Part shown: piece by piece, positions 1-5,142 of the stretch
Numbering within the stretch: the stretch's first letter is position 1
How the letters are laid out: each line of letters starts with the position of its first letter
NCBI GenBank assembly: GCA_003512875.1
Contig: DONZ01000228.1
Span: forward strand, 1-8,630
DNA: 8,630 nucleotides
Source of the DNA: Desulfovibrio sp.
Lineage (GTDB): Bacteria > Desulfobacterota > Desulfovibrionia > Desulfovibrionales > Desulfovibrionaceae
Reading direction: 5' to 3'
Position numbers and translations under genes: made by a program
The notes under the pieces: generated by a model
The model's input: only the letters and a program-made list of their open reading frames with translations
What the model was told of the DNA's origin: nothing
Databases searched by the model: none

Positions 1-28
1 ACAGCTTAGCTTATTGTAGGAGTTTGTC

Positions 29-238
29 ATGAATAATTATGGTAACCTTTGCGACAGAACCCAGGATATTATGTGTATGCTCAAGTTTTTGAACTACGCC
101 TACAATCAGCCCTATTATGAAAATGAGGCTTGGGAGCTTGGCAACGAGGAACGCGCTGGCGGGCAGCTTATTTTATTCCATGTCATGGACGAAGTGAAAA
201 GACTGGACACGGATATACGAGAATATATCAATAAATAA
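29..238 (+). CDS. Small hypothetical phage protein, 69 aa
   Basis: This complete short gene has a GGAG Shine-Dalgarno at 19-22, six bases before the ATG, so the start is well supported. The product is acidic overall and looks helical, with no signal peptide or membrane segment. Its N-terminal third is rich in Tyr and Asn (residues 18-32) and its C-terminal half reads as an amphipathic helix (GGQLILFHVMDEVKRLD). I do not recognise a family. It ends a few bases before a strong bidirectional terminator, so it is probably the last gene of an upstream plus-strand transcript, possibly the regulatory or terminase region of the same phage. It is convergent with hicB. A function cannot be assigned from sequence. 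Confidence 0.7.
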   Translation: MNNYGNLCDRTQDIMCMLKFLNYAYNQPYYENEAWELGNEERAGGQLILFHVMDEVKRLDTDIREYINK

Positions 239-244
239 TAACAG

Positions 245-279
245 TATAAAAAAGGACGGGTTAGCCGTCCTTTTTTATA
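245..279. terminator. Bidirectional intrinsic terminator
   Basis: The GC core GGACGG (254-259) pairs with CCGTCC (265-270) around a GTTAG loop. It is flanked by six A on the left and six T on the right, and pairing extends to a 15-bp stem over 245-279. The U-tract is present on either strand, so it can end both the plus-strand gene at 29-238 and the minus-strand hicAB operon, which converge here. Confidence 0.93.
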
Positions 280-300
280 ACATATTATTATGAATTATTT

Positions 301-723
301 TTATTCATAAGCAAGTCCGGCTTTTGTTAAAAAGTTTGAACGGGTAAGTCCCATGCGTTCCGCTTTTTGATCAATACGTTCCAATGCTGATTTTGGAAAG
401 CTTACCATAACCTTAACAGGTTTTTGGCTCATTTCAGGAGCTTTGAAGTATTGAAATAATGGTTCAAAAGATAAGTCGGTATATTCAGCATCTTCTTCCA
501 ATAATTTTTTTGCTTTTTCCTTTATTTCAGCTATACTTGAGGGCTTTGGAATTGGACGTCTTTCCAAAGTATACGCTTCAAGAGAAGTATTTAACACATC
601 TTGTGCCATAAAAACACATTCTTCAAGGTCTCTTCCCTGGGTAAAAGCTTCCGGCAAATCCGGAAACTCCGCAATAAAATAACCGTCTTTTGATTTTGTA
701 ATAACTGCAAAATAACTGCTCAT
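301..723 (-). CDS. hicB: HicB-type antitoxin with RHH DNA-binding domain
   Basis: This is the antitoxin of a type II HicAB pair. It should bind and neutralise the HicA mRNA interferase and repress its own operon. Residues 1-60 show the HicB RNase H-like fold signature: YFAVITKSKDGYFIAEFPDLP, then the helix TQGRDLEECVFMAQDVLN and the segment LERRPIPKPS. Residues 103-137 (VKVMVSFPKSALERIDQKAE and the following GLTRSNFLTKAGL) fit a ribbon-helix-helix DNA-binding domain, the common arrangement in longer HicB proteins. The 140-aa length is normal. An AAGGAT Shine-Dalgarno precedes the ATG at 723. It is the second gene of the operon, 40 bases after hicA, and ends into the terminator at 245-279. Confidence 0.9.
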   Translation of the reverse strand: MSSYFAVITKSKDGYFIAEFPDLPEAFTQGRDLEECVFMAQDVLNTSLEAYTLERRPIPKPSSIAEIKEKAKKLLEEDAEYTDLSFEPLFQYFKAPEMSQKPVKVMVSFPKSALERIDQKAERMGLTRSNFLTKAGLAYE

Positions 724-741
724 AATATTATCCTTTTAGGT

Positions 742-763
742 GAAAAGGGGAAAACCCCTTTTC
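742..763 (-). other. Hairpin between hicA stop and hicB start
   Basis: A perfect 9-bp inverted repeat, GAAAAGGGG (742-750) and CCCCTTTTC (755-763), has an AAAA loop. It lies directly after the hicA stop codon in the 40-base gap before hicB. No U-tract follows in the direction of transcription, so it is not a clean terminator. It could stabilise the hicA 3' end, pause RNA polymerase or tune the toxin-to-antitoxin ratio. The role is inferred; the structure is seen. Confidence 0.6.
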
Positions 764-946
764 TTAGCCTAGTAATTGAACTCCTGTTTGTTTTTCAATT
801 TTTCTTACGATTTTTTCACTGATTTCTGTTTGTCTGCTTATTGCACTGATGTAGTTTTCATTTTTGAGTATGTGGGTATGGTTTGCTCCCTCTCGAAATG
901 TAAAACCAGCCTTAGCCAATTTTTGGAGAATTGCTTTGCGTTTCAT
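764..946 (-). CDS. hicA: HicA-type mRNA interferase toxin
   Basis: This is a small translation-dependent mRNA-cleaving toxin, the first gene of the hicAB operon. The product is about 60 aa, the usual HicA length, with the double-stranded-RNA-binding-like pattern: an N-terminal helix (KRKAILQKLAKAGF), then FREGANHTHIL. His23, in the place of the family's conserved catalytic His, sits in GANH rather than the common GSHH. Two ATG codons are adjacent (949 and 946). GGAGG lies only two bases from the first but five from the second, so I chose 946. The neighbouring HicB, the AT-rich promoter and the operator repeats all support the call. Carriage inside a phage late region suggests a moron for prophage stabilisation or superinfection defence, which is inference. 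Confidence 0.88.
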   Translation of the reverse strand: MKRKAILQKLAKAGFTFREGANHTHILKNENYISAISRQTEISEKIVRKIEKQTGVQLLG

Positions 947-966
947 CATTTCCTCCGTACAAATTA

Positions 967-995
967 TTTATATATAAAAAATTATAGCTTGTCAA
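967..995 (-). promoter_or_regulatory. Sigma70-type promoter of hicAB
   Basis: On the minus strand a perfect -35 TTGACA (plus-strand 990-995) is followed after 17 bases by -10 TATAAA (plus-strand 967-972). The expected start of transcription lies near 960, just before the hicA Shine-Dalgarno GGAGG. It is the best promoter in the window. Confidence 0.82.
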
Positions 996-1020
996 GAAAA
1001 AGATATAAAAATTTATAGCT
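972..1020 (-). repeat. Paired 18-bp direct repeats, probable HicB operator
   Basis: Read on the minus strand, AGCTATAAATTTTTATAT (1003-1020) and AGCTATAATTTTTTATAT (972-989) differ at one base. Their starts are 31 bp apart, about three helical turns, so both face the same side of the DNA. The proximal copy fills the spacer between -35 and -10 and the distal copy lies upstream of -35. This layout fits autorepression by a ribbon-helix-helix HicB. Occupancy by HicB is inferred. Confidence 0.65.
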
Positions 1021-1121
1021 ATTTTTCAAAAGAAAAATAATTTCAAATTTATTTCACAGTTTTCATACTTTTGCGACAATACACCAAAATTATTGTAAAA
1101 AATAAAAAAAACGAGGTGGAT
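1020..1121 (+). promoter_or_regulatory. Leader region of the late operon
   Basis: About 100 AT-rich bases separate the hicAB operator from the portal gene. They contain an 8-bp inverted repeat, TATTTTTC (1020-1027) and GAAAAATA (1032-1039), with an AAAA loop. They also contain a weak -10-like CATACT (1064-1069) with no good -35. Mu-like late promoters usually depend on a phage activator, so a poor -35 would not be surprising. Transcription must restart or continue through here to reach the portal, because a terminator and an antisense operon lie upstream. No activator site can be named. Confidence 0.3.
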
Positions 1122-2681
1122 ATGTCACAAGGAATATATTTGGCGGACGGCACATTTTTGCCCTTTGTAAGCGAAGATTTGAAAACGGAAATTGCCAGCC
1201 GTCAGAACGCAAGTTTTTTTAATTATGAATGGTTGGAGCAGCTGCCCGACCCTGACCCCATTTTGCGCAAAACCGGCGATGATGTCAGAGTGCTGGCGGA
1301 TTTGTCCGCGGACGAGCAGGTCATAACCGCCATGACCAGCCGCAAAAACAGGGTTTTGAGTTCGCAGGATTATGGGTTTTCCGCTGCGAGTTTTGACGGT
1401 GAAAATGCTTCTGACGCCGCAAGGCTTGTCTTTGATAAGCTGACCAAAGACTTGGAACGCCTGAATATGCGCTCCCTTATTACCTCTATTTTGGACGCCC
1501 CTTTTTATGGCATGACTCCTCTGGAAATCATGTGGGAAGCGTCAGAAAACTGGTGGCACATAAAAGATATAATTGCCCGCCCCTATTATTGGTTTGCTTT
1601 TGATGAAAACAACAAGCCCTTTTTCAAAGGCGACTATTACGGAGCAGTCAAAAAAGATTATCTCCCGGCGGGCAAATTTGTTTTTGCAGTCTATAATACA
1701 AGTTATGACAATCCTTATGGAACCCGTTTATTGTCCCGCTGTTTATGGGCGGTTTCGTTCAAGCACGGCGGAACGAAGTTTTATGCCAAGTTTATTGAAA
1801 AATACGGCTCCCCCTGGGTAATCGGCAAGGCTTCCCAAGGGGCGACAAAGGCGGAAAAAAGAGAAATTGCCGCTAACTTGGCGCGTATGGTGGAAGACGC
1901 CGTCGCCGTTATCCCCAAAGGCGCGGAAGTTGATTTAATTGCTCCTAATGCCAATACAACCACCATGTTTGAGGATTTTTTATCCCGTCAGGACAAAACC
2001 ATTTCAAAAATCCTCATGGGACAGACCCTCACCCTTGAAATGGAAGGCAAAAACAACAGCCAGGCGGCAGCCACCACCCATGACGATGTGGCAAAAGGCA
2101 TAGCACAGGCGGATAAAGCCCTTGTCTGCGAAACCATGAACGAAATCGCCTGGATTTATACCCTGCTCAATGCGGGCGAACAAGTTCCCGCGCCGATTTT
2201 CTCCTATCAGGAGCCTAAAAATTTGCAGGAGCAGGTACTGCTGGACAAAGATTTACATTCCCTGGGCGTGCGTTTCAATCACCAGCATTTTGTGAAAGAG
2301 TACGGCTTGAAAGCTGATGAATTTACCTTGGTGGAAAATCGGGAGCAATTCAGCAGTCCTGAAAATGCTCCTGCTTCATTCTCGGCTGGTGTGAAAAACA
2401 ATCATTATAAAGGGGCGGTCAAACACCAGCTTGCTTTTGACAGCGCCTTAAAAGAACTGCTTCCCGAAGCCCTGCGGGCAAACCAAAAATTTTTAGACGA
2501 ATTATTGCAGACAGTCAATAACGCCGCTGATTTTGAAGAACTGGAATATGCTTTGATTGAGTTCTTAGGCTCGCAAATGGAAATGTCCGACCTTGAGGAT
2601 TTTCTTGTTCAGGCGCTGACCAAGGCGGAACTCTTTGGTTTTTATTCGATGGATAGGGAACATAATGAAAAGAAAAGTTAA
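1122..2681 (+). CDS. Mu gp29-like portal protein (DUF935 family)
   Basis: The portal forms the ring at the capsid vertex through which DNA is packaged and ejected, and it docks the terminase and the neck. The 519-aa product matches the family in length and pattern. There is an N-terminal segment with LPDPDPILRKTGDDVRVL and a helix ending in TAMTSRKNRVLSSQDY. A central stretch reads KFYAKFIEKYGSPWVIGKAS followed by VAVIPKGAEVDLI. Next comes the KILMGQTLT segment with QAAATTHDDVAKGI, characteristic of gp29-like portals. I chose the ATG at 1122 because GAGG (1113-1116) lies five bases before it. An in-frame TTG at 1071 would add 17 Lys/Asn-rich residues and has no Shine-Dalgarno. It is the first gene of the late unit seen here, with terminase expected upstream. 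The stop lies inside the next small reading frame. Confidence 0.93.
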   Translation: MSQGIYLADGTFLPFVSEDLKTEIASRQNASFFNYEWLEQLPDPDPILRKTGDDVRVLADLSADEQVITAMTSRKNRVLSSQDYGFSAASFDGENASDAARLVFDKLTKDLERLNMRSLITSILDAPFYGMTPLEIMWEASENWWHIKDIIARPYYWFAFDENNKPFFKGDYYGAVKKDYLPAGKFVFAVYNTSYDNPYGTRLLSRCLWAVSFKHGGTKFYAKFIEKYGSPWVIGKASQGATKAEKREIAANLARMVEDAVAVIPKGAEVDLIAPNANTTTMFEDFLSRQDKTISKILMGQTLTLEMEGKNNSQAAATTHDDVAKGIAQADKALVCETMNEIAWIYTLLNAGEQVPAPIFSYQEPKNLQEQVLLDKDLHSLGVRFNHQHFVKEYGLKADEFTLVENREQFSSPENAPASFSAGVKNNHYKGAVKHQLAFDSALKELLPEALRANQKFLDELLQTVNNAADFEELEYALIEFLGSQMEMSDLEDFLVQALTKAELFGFYSMDREHNEKKS

Positions 2682-2823
2682 CATTGTGCAGGATACACAA
2701 AGCCGCGCAGCGCGAGTGAAGCAGGAACCACGCTTCTTGCAAGCGAGAGCGAGTGTATCACAGGATGTGATACCGAGCGTCATGGAGAAGTCAGAAGAAC
2801 AACCTAACAAGGCAGGTAAATAA
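2665..2823 (+). CDS. Possible 52-aa ORF spanning repeat copy A
   Basis: An open frame starts with ATG at 2665, inside the last 17 bases of the portal gene. AGGGA (2655-2659) lies a suitable distance upstream. It ends with TAA at 2821-2823, one base before the gpF ATG, so ribosomes could be handed from portal to gpF through it. Its product is basic, Arg/Gln/Ala-rich and low in hydrophobic residues (MKRKVNIVQDTQ at the N-terminus), and I know no family. Most of its length is the structured repeat at 2684-2773. That repeat is read in a different frame at the right end of the window, so the peptide may be incidental to a nucleic acid element. Translation is possible but unproven. Confidence 0.3.
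   Translation: MKRKVNIVQDTQSRAARVKQEPRFLQARASVSQDVIPSVMEKSEEQPNKAGK
2684..2773 (+). repeat. Structured repeat, copy A (three hairpins)
   Basis: This is the first copy of a repeat found again at 8548-8630. Left to right it has hairpin 1, TTGTG (2684-2688) with CACAA (2696-2700) around loop CAGGATA. Then comes conserved AGCCGCGCAGCGCGAG (2701-2716), and hairpin 2, GAAGC (2718-2722) with GCTTC (2732-2736) around AGGAACCAC. Next is the block 2740-2765, identical to the other copy. It runs into hairpin 3, GTATCACA (2755-2762) with TGTGATAC (2766-2773) around GGA. The unit fills most of the 143-base gap between portal and gpF, where late genes are otherwise packed tightly. GCGAG or GAGCGAG follows each of the first two hairpins. 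It could be an RNA element, a short mobile repeat or part of a small coding frame. Confidence 0.8.
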
Positions 2824-2824
2824 T

Positions 2825-4120
2825 ATGGCTATTACAGTGTTAGGCAAAGGAACCGATCCGAAAGAAGCAATCGAATACTGGAAGTCAAGAATACCGATTT
2901 CCAATAAAGAAATAGCCGCTCTCACCAAAGAAGCAAAGGAACGTGCCTTTTATGTGGCAGGCTTGGCAAAACTCGATCAGGTCAATTTAATCCATAATGA
3001 ATTATTGAAAGCCTTGGAAAACGGCACCACGCTAAAAACGTTCAAAGAAAATATTGCGGAAGTCATCAAAAAGCAGGGCTGGGATAAAAGGCGTATTGAA
3101 ACCATTTTTCAAACCAACATGCAGACCGCCTATCAGGCGGGACGCTGGAAAGGCGTTCAAAGAACCAAAAAATACTTGCCGTATCTGGAATATTCCAGCG
3201 TGTTGGATACGAGAACCCGCCCCGCCCATTCAGTTCTGCACGGCATAGTTTTTCCCGCTGACCACCCGTTTTGGGACAGCCACTATCCGCCCAACGGCTT
3301 TAACTGCCGCTGTACCGCCGTTCAGCTTTCCGAATATCAGGTGAAAAAAGAGGGCTTGGAGGTTCGGAAGGAACTTCCCAAAAGCTTCGAATACACTGAC
3401 CCGAGAACAGGACTTACCCAAAAAATTGTCAATCCTCAGCCCGACCCCGGTTTTGCAAATAATGTGGGCAAAAATTGGTGCTCCGAATTTACGCCGCAGG
3501 AAGTTGACCCGAAAAAAGTCAAAGACATAAACGTTACGCCAAAATGCCCAAAAAATAAAAGCAATTTCTCAAGTTTTCATTCAGAGGGTTCTGACTGTAC
3601 TCCGCCATTAAAAAATTTACCGAAGAAAAACAGAATACAAATCACAAGCAATGATTTGTTGCCAAAAAACTTAAAAGATGAAGAGTATGCACTAGCATTT
3701 CTCAAAGAGTTTGGATTAAAAAACATAAACGACCGTTTATTATATAATCCAAAATCATTGCCTATCAATCTTATTATCAGCAAGCAACTTTTTATTGATA
3801 AGCCCACAGGACAATATAAAGCAAATAAAGCTGGTCGTGGGCAATATATGAAAGTCCTGGCACAGGTGATTAAAAATCCCTATGAAATCTGGCGGGTGCC
3901 TGTGCAATTATCCGGAAAACGTACAGAACTGATACGCTTTATTCGTATTTTTGAATTGAATGATGTGCCTTTTGGTGGTTTTTCAGTTTTTAATCTTCTT
4001 CATTCAGGAAGGTACTGGACTGCTGCAACAGTATTCACACCTAACACAATTAATTATTTAGAAAGACAAAGACAGGGGCTTTTACTTTATAGAGAGGACG
4101 GCAAAGGCTTTTTACAATAA
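2825..4120 (+). CDS. Mu gpF-like head protein fused to PBECR2-like nuclease domain
   Basis: Residues 1-220 are a Mu gpF (gp30) type minor head morphogenesis protein. The helical N-terminus runs to the segment IETIFQTNMQTAYQAGRWKG, followed by the hallmark TRPAHSVLHGIVFP and the Cys motif HYPPNGFNCRC (residues 153-163), then NPQPDPGFANNVG. A Ser/Lys/Pro linker (about 221-275) leads to a separate domain at about 276-431. Its pattern resembles phage PBECR2 (Barnase/EndoU/ColicinE5-like) nucleases: YMKVLAQVIKNPYEIWRV, then IRFIRIFEL, then YLERQRQGLLLY near the end. Such domains are known as C-terminal additions to gpF-like proteins and are thought to act as toxins or effectors carried with the virion. 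GC falls from about 50-58% in the head part to about 30% in the tail domain, which suggests module exchange. AAGGCAGG lies eight bases before the ATG. The gpF part is firm; the nuclease call is probable, and catalytic residues are not assigned. Confidence 0.88.
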   Translation: MAITVLGKGTDPKEAIEYWKSRIPISNKEIAALTKEAKERAFYVAGLAKLDQVNLIHNELLKALENGTTLKTFKENIAEVIKKQGWDKRRIETIFQTNMQTAYQAGRWKGVQRTKKYLPYLEYSSVLDTRTRPAHSVLHGIVFPADHPFWDSHYPPNGFNCRCTAVQLSEYQVKKEGLEVRKELPKSFEYTDPRTGLTQKIVNPQPDPGFANNVGKNWCSEFTPQEVDPKKVKDINVTPKCPKNKSNFSSFHSEGSDCTPPLKNLPKKNRIQITSNDLLPKNLKDEEYALAFLKEFGLKNINDRLLYNPKSLPINLIISKQLFIDKPTGQYKANKAGRGQYMKVLAQVIKNPYEIWRVPVQLSGKRTELIRFIRIFELNDVPFGGFSVFNLLHSGRYWTAATVFTPNTINYLERQRQGLLLYREDGKGFLQ

Positions 4121-4152
4121 AAAATGCCTGATGAGTACATGCTCTCAGGCAT
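4118..4152 (-). terminator. Intrinsic terminator on the minus strand
   Basis: ATGCCTGA (4124-4131) pairs with TCAGGCAT (4145-4152). A further GAG/CTC pairing (4133-4135 with 4142-4144) follows beyond one bulged T, leaving a six-base loop. Read on the minus strand the stem is followed by five U and then A at 4118. On the plus strand no U-tract follows, so late transcription should read through. Confidence 0.65.
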
Positions 4153-4208
4153 AGATAACATCCTTACTGCTAGCGTGCATGCACACGAAACTCAGGATTC
4201 GCTACCTT
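4118..4208 (-). ncRNA. Candidate antisense small RNA, about 90 nt
   Basis: The gap between gpF and the protease gene contains what looks like a complete minus-strand transcription unit. A promoter at 4215-4243 predicts a start near 4208, and a hairpin with a U-tract ends it near 4118. The body contains the palindrome GTGCATGCAC (4175-4184), bracketed by TAGCG (4171-4175) and CGCTA (4200-4204), so a second hairpin is possible. The transcript would be antisense to the late mRNA between gpF and the protease, and it touches the gpF stop codon. A short frame starting ATG at 4152 with AAGGA upstream runs past the terminator, so the RNA is more likely non-coding. The components are seen; expression and function are inferred. 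Confidence 0.45.
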
Positions 4209-4214
4209 TTTCAT

Positions 4215-4243
4215 AACATAATCATTTTTCACAACAAAGTCAA
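4215..4243 (-). promoter_or_regulatory. Minus-strand sigma70-like promoter
   Basis: On the minus strand TTGACT (plus-strand 4238-4243) and TATGTT (plus-strand 4215-4220) are separated by exactly 17 bases, matching the consensus at five and four of six positions. It sits just upstream of the protease Shine-Dalgarno on the other strand, so polymerase here would meet late transcription head-on. Confidence 0.5.
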
Positions 4244-4269
4244 ATAAAATCCAAGGAAAAGGAGAACAC

Positions 4270-5133
4270 ATGGAAAAATACACTGCAATAGCAAAAACAG
4301 GCACATTCAGAGACAGCGAGGGGCGCAGGCACACCTTTACCAAAGGAGATTTGGAAAAAATTGCCGGCAATTACAATGCGTCGGAAACAGACGCTCCCCT
4401 CGTAATCGGGCATGTCAAAAGTGATTCCGCGCCTGCCTACGGCTGGGTGGAAAAACTTTTTTGTGAAAACGACAAACTCTTTGCACAGTTTTCATACGTT
4501 AGCGACGATGTTAAAAATCTAGTGTATAAAGGGAGTTATAAGAATGTTTCCATGTCCGTTGATATGGAAAATCACCGGCTCCTGCATGTTGCGCTTTTGG
4601 GTGCGGCGGCACCTGCCATAGACGGATTGGGAGCTATAAATCTAAGTACAGGCAATGGCAGCATTTTTAATTTTGAGACAACCAACAAGGAAAACCAAAT
4701 GAATGAACAAGAACTTCAAAAGAAAATTTTAGAGCTTGAAGCACAGCTTCAAGAGCTGAAAAATCAAATCCAGAAAGCTAATCAGGACAAAGAAGCCGCT
4801 GAAAAGAAAGTTGAAGAAACACAGGCGGAATTTTCCGCCTACATGGCAAAACAGCAGGACGAAGCCCGCAAAAAGCGTGTGGAAAAACTCGTGCGGGACG
4901 GAAAACTGGAACCTGCAAAACAAGAAGAAGTCTTCGCCTTTGCAAGCCAGCTTGCCAAAAGTTCCGCTGATTTCAGCTTCGGCTCTGAAAAAATTTCCAT
5001 GGAAGAAAAATATTTCCGTGAACTGGAAGCGCAAAAACAAGCAGGCGTTTTTGCAAACTTTTCCAATGCCCCAGCCCACAGTCAGCAAAATCAAACAACA
5101 TTCAACCCCTATTCAATGACAGACAAATTATAA
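4270..5133 (+). CDS. Mu gpI-like prohead protease/scaffold precursor
   Basis: This is the 287-aa head maturation protease with a fused scaffold, matching the I-like family in layout. The N-terminal protease region (about 1-125) has FTKGDLEKIAGNYN, then LVIGHVKSDSAPAYGWVEKL with candidate catalytic His48. YKNVSMSVDM carries the candidate nucleophile Ser94 or Ser96, and VALLGAAAPAIDGL closes the domain. Residues 144-205 are a Glu/Lys/Gln-rich coiled coil and the C-terminus is a polar helical scaffold ending in FNPYSMTDKL. The scaffold would guide capsid assembly and be cleaved away. It is shorter than Mu gpI because the scaffold is compact. AAGGAAAAGGAG (4253-4264) precedes the ATG. The decoration gene's Shine-Dalgarno overlaps this stop codon, so the two are probably coupled. 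Confidence 0.87.
   Translation: MEKYTAIAKTGTFRDSEGRRHTFTKGDLEKIAGNYNASETDAPLVIGHVKSDSAPAYGWVEKLFCENDKLFAQFSYVSDDVKNLVYKGSYKNVSMSVDMENHRLLHVALLGAAAPAIDGLGAINLSTGNGSIFNFETTNKENQMNEQELQKKILELEAQLQELKNQIQKANQDKEAAEKKVEETQAEFSAYMAKQQDEARKKRVEKLVRDGKLEPAKQEEVFAFASQLAKSSADFSFGSEKISMEEKYFRELEAQKQAGVFANFSNAPAHSQQNQTTFNPYSMTDKL
4699..5133 (+). CDS. Nested in-frame scaffold protein (Mu gpZ-like)
   Basis: An internal ATG at codon 144 of the protease gene is preceded by AAGG (4687-4690), eight bases upstream. It lies exactly at the start of the coiled coil (MNEQELQKKILELEAQL). Translation from it would give a 144-aa scaffold without the protease domain, as Mu does with gpI and gpZ and lambda with C and Nu3. 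The arrangement is established for these phages. Use of this particular start is inferred from its position and ribosome site. Confidence 0.5.
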   Translation: MNEQELQKKILELEAQLQELKNQIQKANQDKEAAEKKVEETQAEFSAYMAKQQDEARKKRVEKLVRDGKLEPAKQEEVFAFASQLAKSSADFSFGSEKISMEEKYFRELEAQKQAGVFANFSNAPAHSQQNQTTFNPYSMTDKL

Positions 5134-5142
5134 GGAGCAAAT

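Noticed and set aside
288..310. Inverted repeat TTATGAAT/ATTCATAA over the hicB stop
   Set aside because: It is all A/T apart from one G-C pair and next to a much stronger terminator; it is likely chance in AT-rich DNA.
1041..1069. Late promoter TTTCAA, 17 bases, CATACT
   Set aside because: It matches consensus poorly (three and four of six), so it is mentioned only within the leader region.
1071..1121. Portal start at TTG 1071
   Set aside because: There is no Shine-Dalgarno, and the 17 added residues are Lys/Asn-rich and unlike the family. ATG 1122 has GAGG at good spacing.
4124..4152. Plus-strand terminator after gpF
   Set aside because: The hairpin is strong but no U-tract follows on the plus strand (the next bases are AGATAACATCC). 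The U-tract exists only on the minus strand, so it is called there.
4729..5094. Long minus-strand open frame opposite the scaffold region
   Set aside because: It is a Phe/Leu/Cys-rich mirror of the Glu/Lys-rich coiled coil, with no ribosome site or family pattern.
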